Assembly: GCA_029931535.1 (NCBI GenBank)
Contig: JAQPZY010001610.1
Coordinates: forward strand, 434,001 to 498,000
Source of the DNA: Margaritifera margaritifera
Lineage: Eukaryota; Mollusca; Bivalvia; Unionida; Margaritiferidae
Direction of reading: 5' to 3'
Length of the DNA: 64,000 nt
The notes under the pieces are model-generated. The model worked only from the letters and a program-made list of their open reading frames with translations, was not told the DNA's origin and made no database searches. The stretch's first letter is position 1; each line of letters starts with the position of its first letter. A program made the translations under genes and the position numbers. Positions 56,401 to 56,977 of the stretch are shown one piece after another.

Positions 56401-56665
56401 ACAGGCAACTTATAACATGGTACACTTGTATGACTTCCTTGAACAGGATTATAATGAGAGATCACTGGGGGGGGGGGGGGCTAGCACTTATGTGTAAATG
56501 AGCAACTAAATATAAGAAATAATTTCAGAGTAGCCCTGCTCAAAAGGTCATTTAAATTATTTCATCTAAAAAAATTTATGAAATTTTGTTTTTCAGATTT
56601 CCCACAAAAAAGAAGATATACAGAGAATTTTGGGACTGATTGAAATGATGAAGAAACTTACTTGA
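268..56665 (+). CDS. VARS2: Valine--tRNA ligase, mitochondrial-type (3' half of gene, ten exons)
   Basis: Class Ia aminoacyl-tRNA synthetase that charges tRNA-Val with valine, here most likely for mitochondrial translation. Seen: ten exons (268-393, 805-909, 1857-2004, 8199-8323, 10078-10233, 20712-20918, 21510-21621, 24354-24529, 52178-52327, 56597-56665), all with AG/GT borders and matching phases. They give 457 codons plus TGA. The N-terminal half, including the HIGH motif and editing domain, must lie upstream. The order is end of the Rossmann catalytic core (ETGSD, FFWVARM), [10 protein letters not shown] loop, [11 protein letters not shown], anticodon-binding helical bundle ([22 protein letters not shown]), then a lysine/glutamate-rich C-terminal coiled coil starting GLIDP. 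Known: the LETGSD, LQEKL and ALRFTLCS wording resembles VARS2 more than cytosolic VARS1. Inference: mitochondrial paralogue, fairly sure. The upstream targeting peptide that would settle it is not in the window. Confidence 0.87.
609..621. repeat. Poly-G run
   Basis: Thirteen consecutive G in the first complete intron. Confidence 0.9.
805..909 (+). CDS. VARS2: VARS2 exon 2 of window: KMSKS loop
   Basis: Encodes 35 residues, [20 protein letters not shown] to DVIRGISLE. The KMSKS signature of class I synthetases (codons 847-861) is intact. It binds ATP and stabilises the transition state of valine activation. Acceptor TTTTCAG ends at 804; donor GTAAAT starts at 910. Phase 0 at both ends. Confidence 0.92.
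910..1856 (+). other. Intron 2 of window, no recognised element
   Basis: Contains a short (AAT)n tract at about 1084-1101. The mixed sequence of 1120-1720 could be an old interspersed repeat, but I recognise no family, terminal repeat or coding homology. Confidence 0.4.
1857..2004 (+). CDS. VARS2: VARS2 exon 3 of window
   Basis: Encodes [20 protein letters not shown], then [20 protein letters not shown], then DFK. It ends in phase 1, with the G of a glycine codon completed by exon 4. Acceptor TATTGCAG, donor GTAATT. IPECG-DALRF is a family-wide motif after the KMSKS loop. The LQEKL and TLCS wording is closer to mitochondrial than cytosolic enzymes. Confidence 0.9.
2440..2760 (+). repeat. Dispersed pearl-like repeat head with local 33-bp minisatellite
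   Basis: Contains GTTCCACCATG, GGCATATAGTGTTA and CCATGAACACATTTTCTAG, the same anchor words as at 8335-8500 and 40200-40370. Inside it, a ~33-bp unit (ATATAGTGTTATCCATCCAT plus TGTTTGAC) is repeated about 3.5 times at 2498-2612. Short ORFs on both strands here are products of the repeat. Confidence 0.6.
2890..3367 (+). repeat. 43-bp minisatellite, ~11 copies
   Basis: The unit carries TTTTGAATTTAAAACAAATA then GTCAAAATAGGATGTCATC. The GAATTTAAAAC word recurs about every 43 bp from 2900 to 3325, with a few 40-45 bp variants. Confidence 0.93.
3415..5812 (+). repeat. 61-bp minisatellite, ~39 copies
   Basis: The unit reads TCCTCATCTCAGTTAAYAGT, then GTCAGTGTGTGTATCAGTTG, then TAGGAATCACAAGGGATATAT. 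The period is 60 in the first three copies and 61 after that. There is a gradient of variants along the array: AATAGT early and AACAGT late, GGATATATTCC early and GGATGTATTCC late. Several early copies contain the perfect 14-bp palindrome AGGAATATATTCCT. The 68-aa ORF at its start is the repeat translated. Confidence 0.95.
5813..6830 (+). other. Intronic sequence without recognised gene
   Basis: Mixed AT-rich DNA. 6240-6480 is T-rich with scattered CATTTCATTTGCATT-like words, which gives overlapping low-complexity ORFs in three frames. None resembles a protein family. Confidence 0.4.
6911..7045 (+). repeat. CATTCATTTCATTTG low-complexity array with octamer motifs
   Basis: Imperfect tandem repeat of CATTTCATTTGCATTCATT-type words. 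The octamer ATTTGCAT occurs at 6926, 6953, 6972, 6994 and 7016. Confidence 0.85.
7534..8131 (+). repeat. 42-bp minisatellite, 14 copies, open in the frame of exon 4
   Basis: CCTAACATTAAG recurs exactly every 42 bp (7559 to 8105) with no indels. The unit is 14 codons, [14 protein letters not shown], with substitutions (N/Y, P/L, F/C). The frame stays open through 8131-8198 into exon 4 (8199) in the same phase. Most likely it is a non-coding intronic minisatellite. Inclusion as an alternative exon is possible but unproven. Confidence 0.92.
8199..8323 (+). CDS. VARS2: VARS2 exon 4 of window: start of anticodon-binding domain
   Basis: Begins with GT, which completes the split glycine codon, then encodes [20 protein letters not shown] and [21 protein letters not shown]. 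The RHF-NKIW motif marks the start of the tRNA-recognising helical domain. Acceptor GATTCCAG, donor GTAAAA. A 42-bp minisatellite in the same reading frame lies directly upstream (7534-8131), and a dispersed repeat starts within about 20 bp of the donor. Confidence 0.9.
8335..8510 (+). repeat. Dispersed pearl-like repeat head fragment
   Basis: Begins about 12 bp after the donor of exon 4. It shares GTTCCACCAC-ACAGTGGTAG, TTTAGGTCAGTTTTCAAAC, ACTGTAATGGGGCATCCATT and CATGAACACATTTC with the copy at 40310-40370. These are the conserved anchor segments of the family. Confidence 0.65.
8622..9765 (+). repeat. Composite repeat with ~150-bp tandem core (pearl/Helentron-like)
   Basis: The head is TTTAGCTCTACTGC with a subterminal palindromic segment (CCAGAAGAGC). 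A core of about seven ~150-bp units follows, each with TCTTGTTATTGCTACT, CACCAGAAGACTTCT, CTAGTTGGTCCTAAAT and GCCACCATGGCAGCC words. The tail is GGGACTCTTGTTTT. Known: bivalve pearl-type elements have conserved ends around tandem ~150-bp cores. Inference: a non-autonomous copy of such an element. No transposase is present. Confidence 0.6.
9838..9980 (+). repeat. ~71-bp direct duplication
   Basis: AATAGTC(T/A)ACT(G/A)AAGTT, then ATGTGTTTATTGAATGTTT, then TGAGTCATTGAGATGCTTTT occurs twice in tandem with a few differences. Confidence 0.85.
10078..10233 (+). CDS. VARS2: VARS2 exon 5 of window: anticodon-binding domain
   Basis: Encodes 52 residues, [20 protein letters not shown] to [17 protein letters not shown] and the FW--E-CDVY pattern are typical of ValRS anticodon-binding helices. 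Acceptor CTTTGGCAG, donor GTAAGT, phase 0 at both ends. Confidence 0.9.
10631..10720. mobile_element. Short hairpin MITE-like repeat
   Basis: The left arm CAAGTGAATAACAGATATAT (then TTCAT) pairs with the right arm ending TGAAATATATGTTATTCACT (then TGG). The spacer holds GTGAAAATAT and TTTTCACCCATGAG, which also pair. The whole 90 bp folds as one imperfect stem. GTGAAATATATTTCA-type hairpins are common in bivalve genomes. Confidence 0.65.
10963..11035 (-). mobile_element. tRNA-like SINE head remnant
   Basis: On the - strand, TAGTCTAGTGGTAAG (A-box-like, 11007-11021) is followed about 30 bp later by GGTTAAAATCCC (B-box-like, 10967-10978). This is the spacing of a Pol III tRNA promoter. There is no acceptor-stem pairing, so it is a SINE remnant and not a tRNA gene. 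Confidence 0.5.
11497..12600. mobile_element. Long inverted-repeat (foldback-like) element
   Basis: ACCTGATGTAAGCTTGATAC (then TAAAATGGGT) at 11507 reappears in reverse complement at 12561-12590. Similarity continues inward for over 400 bp per arm: the words AAGTTAAGAGACAGAGAAC, ATCTTTATGAG and ATAAGCAT(A/G)TAATTACTT occur on opposite strands in mirrored order. The loop is about 160 bp near 11950-12105. Weaker similarity (GGGCTCA, TACTCATCCC) may extend the arms to about 11250 and 12727. No transposase is seen. It is likely a non-autonomous DNA element or an inverted duplication. Confidence 0.7.
13232..13297 (+). repeat. 22-bp triplicate
   Basis: TGTGATATCAAATCTAATAC is repeated in tandem about three times, the last copy partial. 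Confidence 0.8.
13640..13915 (+). repeat. ~92-bp tandem repeat, 3 copies
   Basis: Each unit has CATAATT(T/C)ATTAC, CCC(T/A)AACATGT-CAGCA, GACATTT-GATTTTGTCCTGTC and CATGATGAAAAGC words. Divergence between units is moderate. Confidence 0.8.
14320..19880 (+). repeat. Giant 22-bp minisatellite, ~250 copies, with higher-order structure
   Basis: The unit is CACTTTCATATCCTAATGCAAA. Common variants are ATTTCC for ATATCC, GCAAGC for GCAAAC, and a 21-bp form with CCTATGC. Rare marker variants recur at fixed distances. CCTATTGCACTTTC occurs at 15554 and 18164, CATAATGCAAGC at 15465 and 18075, TAATCCAAGC at 14574 and 17206, and CTAATGCAGAC at 16162, 16770, 18772 and 19402. These show two ~2.61-2.63-kb higher-order blocks, each containing an inner ~610-630-bp duplication. 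No ORF of note. A SINE directly abuts the 3' end. Confidence 0.97.
19881..20078 (+). mobile_element. tRNA-derived SINE with Meta/V-type core
   Basis: The tRNA-like head GGCTGTGGTAGCTCAGTTAG, then TAGAG, contains an A box; TTTGATACCC is a B-box relic (about 19938-19947). A core domain TGTCCTTGGGAAAGGCACTT follows at about 19979-20000, then CCCATTGCCTC. Known: this core is shared by metazoan SINE superfamilies. The tail may run into ACACACAAAAAAATCC at about 20060-20080. It is too decayed and unpaired to be a functional tRNA gene. Confidence 0.8.
20712..20918 (+). CDS. VARS2: VARS2 exon 6 of window: anticodon-binding domain
   Basis: Encodes 69 residues, [14 protein letters not shown] to STYPDPHK, including [19 protein letters not shown]. 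This is the most conserved stretch of the ValRS helical domain. Acceptor CTTTTCAG, donor GTATGA, phase 0. It follows a 10.5-kb intron filled by a giant minisatellite. Confidence 0.92.
21510..21621 (+). CDS. VARS2: VARS2 exon 7 of window
   Basis: Encodes [20 protein letters not shown] to [11 protein letters not shown] and ends in phase 1. Acceptor TTCTCAG, donor GTAGGG at 21622. It corresponds to the R-LR-YQL(T/K)K region that follows the anticodon-binding helices. The last ~60 bp, together with the start of the following intron, are repeated three more times downstream as decayed copies (21673-21965). Confidence 0.88.
21673..21965 (+). pseudogene. Three decayed tandem copies of the 3' end of VARS2 exon 7
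   Basis: TGTACAGGAGTCTTGTCCCT of exon 7 (21564) recurs at 21680, 21799 and 21903. Each copy is followed by a relic of ACTACCAGCTGAAGAAAGGC and by the start of the intron (TAATTAGCTGCTGTTGCAT). Spacings are 116, 119 and 104 bp. The copies have frame-breaking changes and weak donors, so they look like dead intronic duplications. Confidence 0.88.
22098..22325 (+). repeat. ~51-bp minisatellite, ~4.5 copies
   Basis: TGACTGATTGACAGTGCATG, then ATAAGCCA and TTTGACTGAGTGGTATCA, recurs about every 51 bp. The minus-strand ORFs here are repeat translations. Confidence 0.9.
22731..23115 (+). repeat. 37-bp minisatellite, ~10 copies
   Basis: The unit is AGTTCCCAAAGCATTATGCC then TTTTAGTGTGAAAGAAC, with very regular spacing and few substitutions. 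Confidence 0.95.
23116..24353 (+). other. Rest of intron 7, no recognised gene
   Basis: An open frame of 106 codons (23201-23521) has no recognisable domain, no good start context and no neighbouring exon signals. I regard it as chance. The remainder is AT-rich and unremarkable, ending at the acceptor of exon 8. Confidence 0.4.
24354..24529 (+). CDS. VARS2: VARS2 exon 8 of window
   Basis: Two bases, TG, complete a valine codon with exon 7. The exon then reads [35 protein letters not shown] and [15 protein letters not shown]. Acceptor TTTTTCAG, donor GTATGT. It is equivalent to the weakly conserved alpha/beta segment linking the anticodon domain to the C-terminal coiled coil in VARS2. Phase agreement with exons 7 and 9 supports the call despite low sequence conservation. 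Confidence 0.82.
24600..24925 (+). repeat. ~100-bp tandem repeat, ~3 copies
   Basis: Units share GTTATA-CCCCTGATTGTAAG, TAGTTAAAAGTCCC-GAGTAT, CAATCTATGCCATGAATGGG and ATGTCACTGCAATAT words. Confidence 0.8.
24926..25770 (+). other. Intronic sequence without recognised gene
   Basis: A 97-codon open frame (24939-25232) shows no recognised domain. Nothing else stands out. Confidence 0.35.
25771..26565 (+). repeat. ~150-bp tandem repeat, ~5 copies
   Basis: Units share TTATATTGATGAGACCA, GAAAGAGTTTTATTTCCAGC, CATTTACAGGAGTTATGCCC and CTGATTG words. The TGATGAGACC word occurs near 25873, 26029, 26160, 26312 and 26469. It resembles the cores of bivalve composite repeats, but I see no ends. Confidence 0.82.
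27138..28990 (+). pseudogene. DIRS-like Gag remnant
   Basis: The first open part (to 27580) has paired cysteines, [23 protein letters not shown], in the spacing of the DIRS Gag N-terminal zinc-binding region, followed by a proline-rich stretch. Later pieces in other frames include [35 protein letters not shown] and [14 protein letters not shown], then an arginine-rich end. These fit the helical C-terminal Gag of this group. There are several frameshifts and stops. Confidence 0.65.
29190..30080 (+). pseudogene. DIRS-like reverse transcriptase remnant
   Basis: The open part contains [30 protein letters not shown] and [20 protein letters not shown], the RT fingers and the first catalytic aspartate in LDLSDAY. 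A stop (near 29620) interrupts it before [14 protein letters not shown]. The YLDD box reads YLND (29737-29748), so the catalytic aspartate is lost. [14 protein letters not shown] follows. The wording is that of DIRS-clade RTs, not of the LTR element downstream. Confidence 0.85.
30180..30560 (+). pseudogene. DIRS-like RNase H remnant
   Basis: Broken frames read [22 protein letters not shown] and [20 protein letters not shown]. These match the RNase H section and the INKQGGTRS-type segment seen after RT in DIRS elements. There are multiple stops. Confidence 0.65.
31080..31940 (+). pseudogene. DIRS-like tyrosine recombinase remnant
   Basis: An open piece (31224-31592) includes [20 protein letters not shown] then [13 protein letters not shown], with the first catalytic arginine of the phage-integrase fold in CRVSELH (31461-31484). 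Further on, [15 protein letters not shown] corresponds to the HxxR box, but the arginine has become proline. The YR-type integrase, not a DDE one, identifies the DIRS order. In-frame stops show it is dead. Confidence 0.78.
31950..32200 (+). repeat. ~30-bp TG-rich minisatellite, ~8 copies
   Basis: The unit is TGTGTATCTAAACTG(TG)CAT then GTGTGTGTATT. It starts where recognisable DIRS sequence ends. Confidence 0.9.
32645..32951 (+). repeat. 32-bp minisatellite, left part (split by LTR element)
   Basis: The unit is CATATAGTGTTACCCATCAC then CAATAGTAGAGG. About nine copies precede the LTR retrotransposon, and the array resumes at 39631. Confidence 0.95.
32952..33704 (-). repeat. 3' LTR (in element orientation)
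   Basis: 753 bp, identical by eye to the other LTR except GAAATCC versus GAAGTCC (internal) and CATACAT versus CATTCAT near the end. It contains the same heat-shock element (33479-33493), CCAAT (33465-33469), TATA (33454-33464) and AATAAA (complement of 33031-33036). Confidence 0.96.
33705..33715 (-). promoter_or_regulatory. Polypurine tract
   Basis: On the - strand ATGAGGGGAGG directly precedes the 3' LTR. This is the expected primer for plus-strand DNA synthesis. Confidence 0.85.
33843..38711 (-). CDS. Gag-Pol polyprotein, Gmr1-type retrotransposon (1622 aa)
   Basis: One uninterrupted frame starting at an ATG in good context (ACAATGG). Domains by residue: SAP-like helix pair ~19-56; long E/K/R/Q coiled coil ~78-198; retroviral-type Gag helices ~212-380; CCHC zinc knuckle C432-C435-H440-C445; aspartic protease DTGA at 520; integrase zinc finger ~771-811 (H778, C808, C811) and core with D842, D901, E937; GPY motif at 1076; reverse transcriptase ~1185-1400 with D1296 and YIDD at 1356-1359; RNase H ~1495-1622 with D1505, E1547, D1574. 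It makes virus-like particles, copies the RNA and inserts the DNA. No Gag-Pol frameshift or stop separates the parts, so the Gag:Pol ratio must be set another way. It is flanked by the primer site and polypurine tract. Confidence 0.95.
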   Translation of the reverse strand: MASNVQNFISKPTQEGLECMRKDELLDLARKYSLSEAKVSLTKQEIKIILIQYLVGKGIFENSALSLKRKPVSGSDRKLRELELKNQIDLELAKLQIQREREKEERQIQMQKEERQIQMQKEERQMEREKEERQLEREKEERQMQIQMEREKEERQMQMEREKEDRQIQMQKEERQIQMQMQREEREMQFKLRELELANRAHSTPLNTSPGFDVTRYIRLVPPFQEKEVDKYFLHFEKIAENLKWPREHWTLLLQSVLIGKAREVYTSLSVQQSTDYDVVKEYILKAYELVPEAYRQRFRNCRKETGQTHVEFARDKEQLFDRWCSAKKVDQAYDNLRQLVLIEEFKRCIHSDVKTYLDEQKVETLENAARMADDYSLTHKISFGNKLSSQQFSGKKPFQSHSSTSKFHNSTTVRNQTSDKTDQKSLSLPTCTYCKTKGHVISDCFKLKNKQQSKDRAFPNALISTRSRSWSCIKSNTFVGSNKPQSDSILEAYEPFMSEGSISLIGDSAKPIPIKILRDTGASQSLLLSGTLPLSEESSSSESVLVQGVECGFVNVPLHCVNLASDLVSGPVTVGAVTSLPIEGVHLLLGNDLAGDKVVVNPLVTDKPCLDQKVDPVETEIPDLYPACAVTRAMEQRALESDVDQDIIPLADTCIGQSFDEVTFSSGIDQSNGIDHSDPLLATHSLCSNQDDKRQSLVVEQEQDPEISCLFQRAINETEATQVPVCYFVKNGVLMRKWRPPDVPAGDEWSVSYQIVVPKSYRQEILNLAHETPLAGHLGVRKTYHKILNHFYWPKLKSDVSKYCRSCHTCQMVGKPNQKILKAHLQPIPAFDEPFSRIMVDCVGPLPKTKSGNQYLLTIMCASTRFPEAIPLRNIKTKTIVKALVKFFTLVGLPKSVQSDQGSNFMSGIFQQVMHELGIQQFKSSAYHPESQGALERFHQTLKNMIRSYCFDTEKDWDEGVHLLLFAVRESVQESLGFSPFELVFGHTVRGPLKLLKEKLLSNEDSKINLLDYVSDFKYKLSKACEVARTNLHTTQSKMKLRHDRNSQERSFKPGDKVLALFPIPQNPLQAKFYGPYTIEKKVNDLNYIINTPGRRKQKQLCHINMLKEYFDRDSSANYSVNLVVPVPHSEDINDGIRSDYSDSGITNLRNSEILNNLDQKLSHLQQQERNELKQLLHEYEHLFPDVPTRTSKIYHDVDIVDSAPVKQHPYRMNPLKQNYLKKEIQYLLENDFIEPSKSNWSSPCILVPKPDNTFRMCTDYRKVNSVTKTDSFPIPRMDDCIDKIGNAECVTKFDLLKGFWQIPLTERAKEISAFATPDGLYQYKVMPFGMKNSPATFQRLMNIITFGLDNCDAYIDDVIIYNNTWEDHLETIRKFFDRLSDANLTINLSKREFCHACVTFLGHIVGQGQVKPIEAKVKAISEFQVPICKKQLMRFLGMAGYYRKFCSNFSKIAEPLTSLLSKKTKFHWSDKCQESFDKLKAMLKNAPVLSAPNFSQSFKLSVDASDVGVGGVLIQEDKSGVDHPVCYFSKKLNKHQKNYSTIEKECLALILALQHFEVYVTSALSPIIVYSDHNPLTFINKMKDKNRRLLRWSLILQEYNIDIKHIRGKDNVIADALSRA
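38861..38872 (-). promoter_or_regulatory. Primer-binding site, tRNA-Pro type
   Basis: On the - strand TGGGGGCTCGTC begins 5 nt after the 5' LTR. It matches the first 12 bases of the tRNA-Pro-complementary primer site known from gammaretroviruses. The complement GACGAGCCCCCA equals a tRNA-Pro 3' end. Beyond 12 bases the match shifts (TTC, then TGGGAT). Confidence 0.8.
38878..39630 (-). repeat. 5' LTR with promoter (in element orientation)
   Basis: 753 bp. In element orientation it holds a perfect three-box heat-shock element (39405-39419), then CATGTGAC, CCAAT (39391-39395) and CTTTATATATA (39380-39390), then AATAAA (complement of 38957-38962). This gives a plausible U3-R-U5 layout with the transcription start about 25-30 bp after the TATA box. 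Confidence 0.95.
39405..39419 (-). promoter_or_regulatory. Heat-shock element in LTR promoter
   Basis: AGAATGTTCTAGAAC fits nGAAnnTTCnnGAAn exactly. It lies about 15 bp upstream of the TATA box with a CCAAT box between. The same site is in the other LTR at 33479-33493. Heat or stress induction via HSF1 is inferred, not shown. Confidence 0.7.
39631..40250 (+). repeat. 32-bp minisatellite, right part
   Basis: Continues the array of 32645-32951 after the LTR insertion, about 19 copies. Alternating GGCATATAG and GGTATATAG units suggest a partial 64-bp dimer period. It passes into the dispersed repeat head at about 40250. Confidence 0.95.
40250..40960 (+). repeat. Pearl-like composite repeat, body and tail
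   Basis: Anchor words TTTAGGTCTGTTTTCAAGC, ACTGTAGTGGGGCATCCATC and CATGAACACATTTCTAG are followed by about three ~145-bp units (GGTCA-A-GTCATGGTCATTG, GAAGAAGGAAAACTGG, AACCAAACTTTGT). The tail is TGTACTCTTGTTTTC. With the 32-bp array as its head, the whole composite spans 32645-40960, interrupted by the LTR element. Confidence 0.6.
41018..41135 (+). pseudogene. hAT-like transposase fragment, upstream piece
   Basis: After an acceptor-like CATTATAG, the frame reads [20 protein letters not shown] then [18 protein letters not shown] and TAA, directly followed by GTAAG. It resembles the region ahead of the C-terminal dimerisation domain of hAT-type transposases. It is probably the same element as 43608-44030, from which it is separated by an inserted tandem array. 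Confidence 0.5.
41145..42415 (+). repeat. Composite repeat with ~145-bp tandem core, ~8 units
   Basis: The head is TTTTTAGCTCCCCTGG with a palindrome CACCTGGC-GCCAGGTG in imperfect form (41150-41172). Units follow with CAATTTTGATCAAACTTGGT, AGGAATGTTTCTTAGGACAT, TATCAAAATTTTGTCC, TAGCAACAGTGTGGCTTCC and ATAGCAACC. No clear tail is seen. It begins about 10 bp after the hAT-like fragment. Confidence 0.85.
42416..43607 (+). other. Intronic sequence between the two hAT-like pieces
   Basis: No recognised coding homology. Open frames of ~110-118 codons on both strands (42860-43195 minus, 43103-43459 plus) lack any domain I recognise. It could be decayed hAT sequence. It ends with a strong acceptor-like tract, poly-T then ATTTACAG (43607). 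Confidence 0.35.
43608..44030 (+). pseudogene. hAT-like transposase C-terminal (dimerisation) domain, broken
   Basis: After ATTTACAG the frame reads [20 protein letters not shown] and [10 protein letters not shown], then a stop. [16 protein letters not shown] follows in the same frame. After a shift it reads [20 protein letters not shown] then [20 protein letters not shown] and [23 protein letters not shown] is the hallmark of the hATC dimerisation domain. Two stops and one frameshift make it non-functional. It may be a dead transposon or a dead domesticated gene of the ZBED/KIAA1586 kind. Confidence 0.75.
44097..44280. mobile_element. Multi-hairpin MITE, copy 1
   Basis: Two successive hairpins. 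In the first, ACCCAGATCTGC pairs with AGATCTGGGT. In the second, AAACTGTACAGACCCAGATC pairs with GATCTATGCAGTT around the loop GTGCATAATGCAA. It ends with ACTTATGTGAGAGTATATAT, equivalent to the right terminus of the copy at 46219-46434. The left terminus is not seen. Confidence 0.65.
44399..44581 (+). repeat. 20-bp minisatellite, 9 copies
   Basis: Nine units of CTGTCC(T/C)(G/A)CTTGGAAAGTAT in perfect 20-bp register. Confidence 0.95.
44590..45685 (+). other. Intronic sequence without recognised element
   Basis: AT-rich, with an imperfect poly-T tract at 45353-45400. Nothing coding. Confidence 0.4.
45690..45902 (-). mobile_element. tRNA-derived SINE
   Basis: On the - strand GATTGAGTGGTTTAAGG (A box, about 45874-45890) and GGTTCAAGTCTC (B box, 45824-45835) are followed by a body with TATGTGAGAAAGCTTGCCAG, TAGCTTCCTGTGGGTCAATG and GTTCTTCCCAGG. 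This body is of the kind widespread in mollusc SINEs. The head starts GGGGCCCCAGATG at 45902. Confidence 0.8.
46219..46434. mobile_element. Multi-hairpin MITE, copy 2 (complete, ~216 bp)
   Basis: Terminal inverted repeats are CCGTATGTACTCACTTACAA (left) and TTATAAGTGAGTATATATGG (right). Inside are two hairpins. In the first, AAACAACATAGA-CTTGATCTACC pairs with GGTAGATCA-AATCTATGTTGTTT around CACATAATGCG. In the second, AACTGC with AGATCTGTCA pairs with TGGCAGATCT and GCAGTTTG around GTGCATTATGCAA. No transposase. Each ~65-bp hairpin is near-perfect. Confidence 0.78.
46435..51236 (+). other. Long intronic stretch without recognised gene or repeat
   Basis: About 4.8 kb of non-tandem AT-rich DNA. 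The small open frames (60-70 codons, both strands) have no domain I can name. A ~60-bp near-duplicate with AACAAATAAAAATATCAGCC and AAAAAATATTGGCC occurs at 51050-51150. Confidence 0.4.
51237..51279 (+). repeat. (CAT)n microsatellite
   Basis: Fourteen CAT triplets in a row, followed by a ~400-bp region rich in ACC, CTT and TCC triplets (51290-51740). That region yields long but meaningless E/K-rich or S-rich open frames. Confidence 0.95.
51739..51870 (+). repeat. ~30-bp minisatellite, ~4-5 copies
   Basis: The unit is CTACCACTGTGGCAACTCTC then AGTC(C/T)GGTGT, with one shorter unit. Confidence 0.88.
52178..52327 (+). CDS. VARS2: VARS2 exon 9 of window: C-terminal coiled coil
   Basis: Encodes 50 residues, [20 protein letters not shown] to QECHFQK. 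GL(V/I)DP is the conserved start of the ValRS C-terminal tRNA-binding coiled coil. Acceptor TTTCAG, donor GTTAGC, phase 0. A 27.6-kb intron full of mobile elements separates it from exon 8. Confidence 0.88.
52560..53010 (+). repeat. 34-bp minisatellite, ~12-13 copies
   Basis: The unit is AGAGCTGGTAGACTGACTGT then TGGTCATTCCAGGC, starting about 230 bp after exon 9. Confidence 0.95.
53419..53496. repeat. (AT)39 microsatellite
   Basis: 78 bp of uninterrupted AT dinucleotides, followed by a short CTGTGTGTGTATGTATGTGT tract. Confidence 0.98.
53520..54132 (+). repeat. Pearl-like ~145-bp tandem repeat with AGGTCA motifs
   Basis: About four units with CATTGACCAAAGTTGGTGGA, TGGCTTG-ATATGAGACAA, GATTTTGGGGTCAAAAGGTC and AAAGGTCAAGGTTATAG words. 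The tail is CAGCACTGTTGTTTG, like the CTCTTGTTT tails at 9765 and 40955. A perfect AGGTCA-A-AGGTCA occurs at 53614-53626. Confidence 0.75.
54288..54530 (+). repeat. ~30-bp minisatellite, ~8 copies
   Basis: The unit is TTCACAGTATGTGCTATGCA then GCCTTTAA, with substitutions and short indels. Confidence 0.9.
54600..54715 (+). repeat. ~38-bp tandem repeat, 3 copies
   Basis: ATGTCTTAAATCTAGCACCT then AAGTA-C-AGACATAG occurs three times. Confidence 0.9.
54875..54962. mobile_element. Diverged relative of the multi-hairpin MITE
   Basis: CTGCAAACAGCATAGATGCA, GCTGTCACAAAATGCATCAG and AGATCAGGGTC follow the order of one hairpin of the element at 46219-46434, but stem pairing is poor. Confidence 0.4.
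55378..55572 (+). mobile_element. tRNA-derived SINE with Meta-type core
   Basis: The head GCCACAGTAGCTTAGTGGTT, then AAGGC, contains an A box; GGTTTGATTCCC (55431-55442) is a B box. The core is GTGTCCTCAGACAAGTCACT (about 55476). The tail GTTGTTGAGCCATAAAACAC leads into CAAAAACCAAACC. It shares the core type with the SINE at 19881. Confidence 0.82.
55640..56465 (+). repeat. ~105-bp tandem repeat, ~7 copies
   Basis: CTTGAACAG recurs near 55811, 55914, 56013, 56117, 56226, 56332 and 56434. Units also share ATCACTGTATTATGTA-TAG, TATTTATAATGTACCCCAGT and AGGCAACTTATAACATGG. They are diverged at the start and homogeneous at the end. Confidence 0.9.
56467..56480. repeat. Poly-G run
   Basis: Fourteen consecutive G, about 115 bp upstream of the last coding exon. 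Confidence 0.9.
56597..56665 (+). CDS. VARS2: VARS2 exon 10 of window: last coding exon with stop
   Basis: Encodes [22 protein letters not shown] and stops at TGA 56663-56665. This is the second helix of the C-terminal coiled coil. Acceptor GTTTTTCAG at 56588-56596. A 14-base poly-G run (56467-56480) lies about 115 bp upstream. Confidence 0.85.
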   Translation: MSHKKEDIQRILGLIEMMKKLT

Positions 56666-56977
56666 TTAAATATTTCACCTTATCTAGGTGCTGAAGTAAT
56701 ACTTTTTATCAATGGAAATAATGACAAATACACTCCAACTTTACATTACATGTACTTGGGTTGTGTCCGAATTTTTTTTGCGTGAAAAGACATTTCTTAA
56801 TTTTTTATTAATATTTAATGAAATGCCGTATTGTGCGTGTTATAAAAAAAGATAACAAAGAATATACTAGCTTCGGATCAATGCGGCATGCACTATTTCG
56901 AAAAGATTCAGAGATTTTGTGTCCATAGTACTGTACATTTATGTTTTAATATTAGACTGACAAGAATAAGCAATAAA
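56666..56977 (+). other. VARS2: Probable VARS2 3' UTR with AATAAA signal
   Basis: Non-coding, AT-rich sequence follows the stop codon. A consensus polyadenylation signal AATAAA lies at 56972-56977, about 310 bp after the stop. A later A-rich alternative is at about 57770. The extent is inferred from the signal only. Confidence 0.5.
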